The translations under genes and the position numbers were made by a program. Below are positions 63,256 to 64,000 of a stretch of DNA of 64,000 bases, piece after piece. The stretch covers positions 70,071,152 to 70,135,151 of the forward strand of contig OX465583.1 of the NCBI GenBank assembly GCA_950022655.1. The letters run 5' to 3'. Positions within the stretch are counted from its first letter, which is position 1, and each line of letters starts with the position of its first letter. The notes beneath the pieces are model-generated. The model was not told the origin of the DNA. It was given only the letters and a program-made list of their open reading frames with translations, and searched no databases. The stretch is from Alentia gelatinosa. Taxonomy: Eukaryota; Annelida; Polychaeta; Phyllodocida; Polynoidae.

Positions 63256-63500
63256 AAAGAGTCGGCCCCATTCGGTAGATGTAAGACAGCTAGGCAAGGG
63301 TCAGACAACGATTAGTGAATGTCCCTCCCTCGAGATGTCCTTTTATCGCAGACGAGTTGTGGTTCCATGTTCCTAAAACGGTCGCCAAATGTTTATCAAC
63401 ATGTTCATAAATCCAGTCACTGACAATGGAGCATTGGTAAACGCCGCCTGATCGGGTGGCCGACACGACCCTGAATCGGTAGATGTGTATTGGGCTTTAC
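63256..63500 (+). mobile_element. MITE family C, right part
   Basis: Starts mid-element at GAGTCGGCCCCATTCGG and ends GAATCGGTAGATGTGTATTG. Confidence 0.6.
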
Positions 63501-63581
63501 GGGTGCCCTGCCTGAGACAAAGTACCGCTCCATCGTCGCCGACAAAGGTAAATCAATGTTCCGAAATCGGTAGATATTCAT

Positions 63582-63841
63582 TAAGCCCAATGCCCATCTA
63601 CCGATTTCGGAGCATTTATGTACCTTTGTGGGCGACAAACGGACGGTAATTTGTCTCAGACGAGGCATCCTAACGGAGTCAGCTGTAGACTGATTTGCTT
63701 AGGAATAATACCCACCAACCCCTCTCCTCGATGTCCTCCGGTCGAGCAAAGTGTTACGTAATTTGCCTGCGTCAAGTTCACCGACTCCTGTACGATTTGC
63801 GAGCTAATCGTTCAACCGTTAATCGGTAGATGGGCATTGGT
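63582..63841 (+). mobile_element. MITE family C, internally deleted
   Basis: AAGCCCAATGCCCATCTACC to AATCGGTAGATGGGCATTGG, with the middle section shortened relative to 33858-34229. Confidence 0.6.
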
Positions 63842-64000
63842 CTTGAGACTTAGGCAGGAGAGATGGCCACGGAGGTAGTAAACGTAGAGCTCGGCCTGTG
63901 AAAGCAATCCAAGTAACGTTAGAATCTCTACCTCCTACGCATTGAAAAAACTAGCTCGTGTATAATCTTGACATTTGGGAGGCATTTCGGTGCCATGTAT

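Overview
The window looks like repeat-dense DNA from an animal genome, most likely a marine invertebrate; a lancelet or another non-vertebrate deuterostome is my best guess, but no host gene here settles it. The evidence is eukaryotic: a gene with a consensus splice donor and acceptor, long AT microsatellites, poly(A)-tailed retroelements, dozens of short inverted-repeat transposons, and retroelements of the CR1/Jockey-like, tyrosine-recombinase (Ngaro-like) and Metaviridae types. There are no prokaryotic operons, rRNA genes or CRISPR arrays.

Layout. 0-8.7 kb: inverted-repeat elements, AT microsatellites and a 63-bp minisatellite. 9.5-11.8 kb: an internally deleted non-LTR retrotransposon on the minus strand. 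12-20.5 kb: MITEs and a field of tandem repeats with 82-bp and 46-bp units. 21.0-23.4 kb: the only convincing host gene, two coding exons on the plus strand for a 380-residue protein starting Met-Gly-Asn with an ADP-ribosyltransferase-like core. 24.1-47 kb: accessory DNA made of MITEs (often nested), a 39-bp tandem array, a diverged LTR relic and a tRNA-derived SINE. 47.1-51.6 kb: a nearly pristine Ngaro-like element (minus strand) with split direct repeats and gag, RT-RNase H and tyrosine recombinase frames all open. 51.7-62.0 kb: a complete but mutated errantivirus-like LTR element (minus strand) with paired 567-bp LTRs, a 4-bp target duplication, gag, pol and an F-type envelope gene. 62-64 kb: an open frame that the LTR element interrupts, then more MITEs.

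The most unusual signal is an architecture that recurs at about 14 places. A long imperfect hairpin, often with a GCGAAGC-like apex, directly abuts a short body bounded by inverted repeats of the form TTAT...ACCC / GGGT...ATAA. Stem sequences differ from locus to locus while the layout and apex are kept. Two comparisons with unoccupied copies of host repeats in this window indicate that hairpin and body move together as one unit. I know of no named family with this structure, but I could not search databases.

Expression of most of these sequences cannot be judged. The Ngaro-like element looks young and possibly competent. The LTR element carries several stops, two frameshifts and a substituted integrase catalytic residue, so this copy should be dead. 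All coordinates are read by eye; MITE boundaries are usually good to a few bases unless stated.
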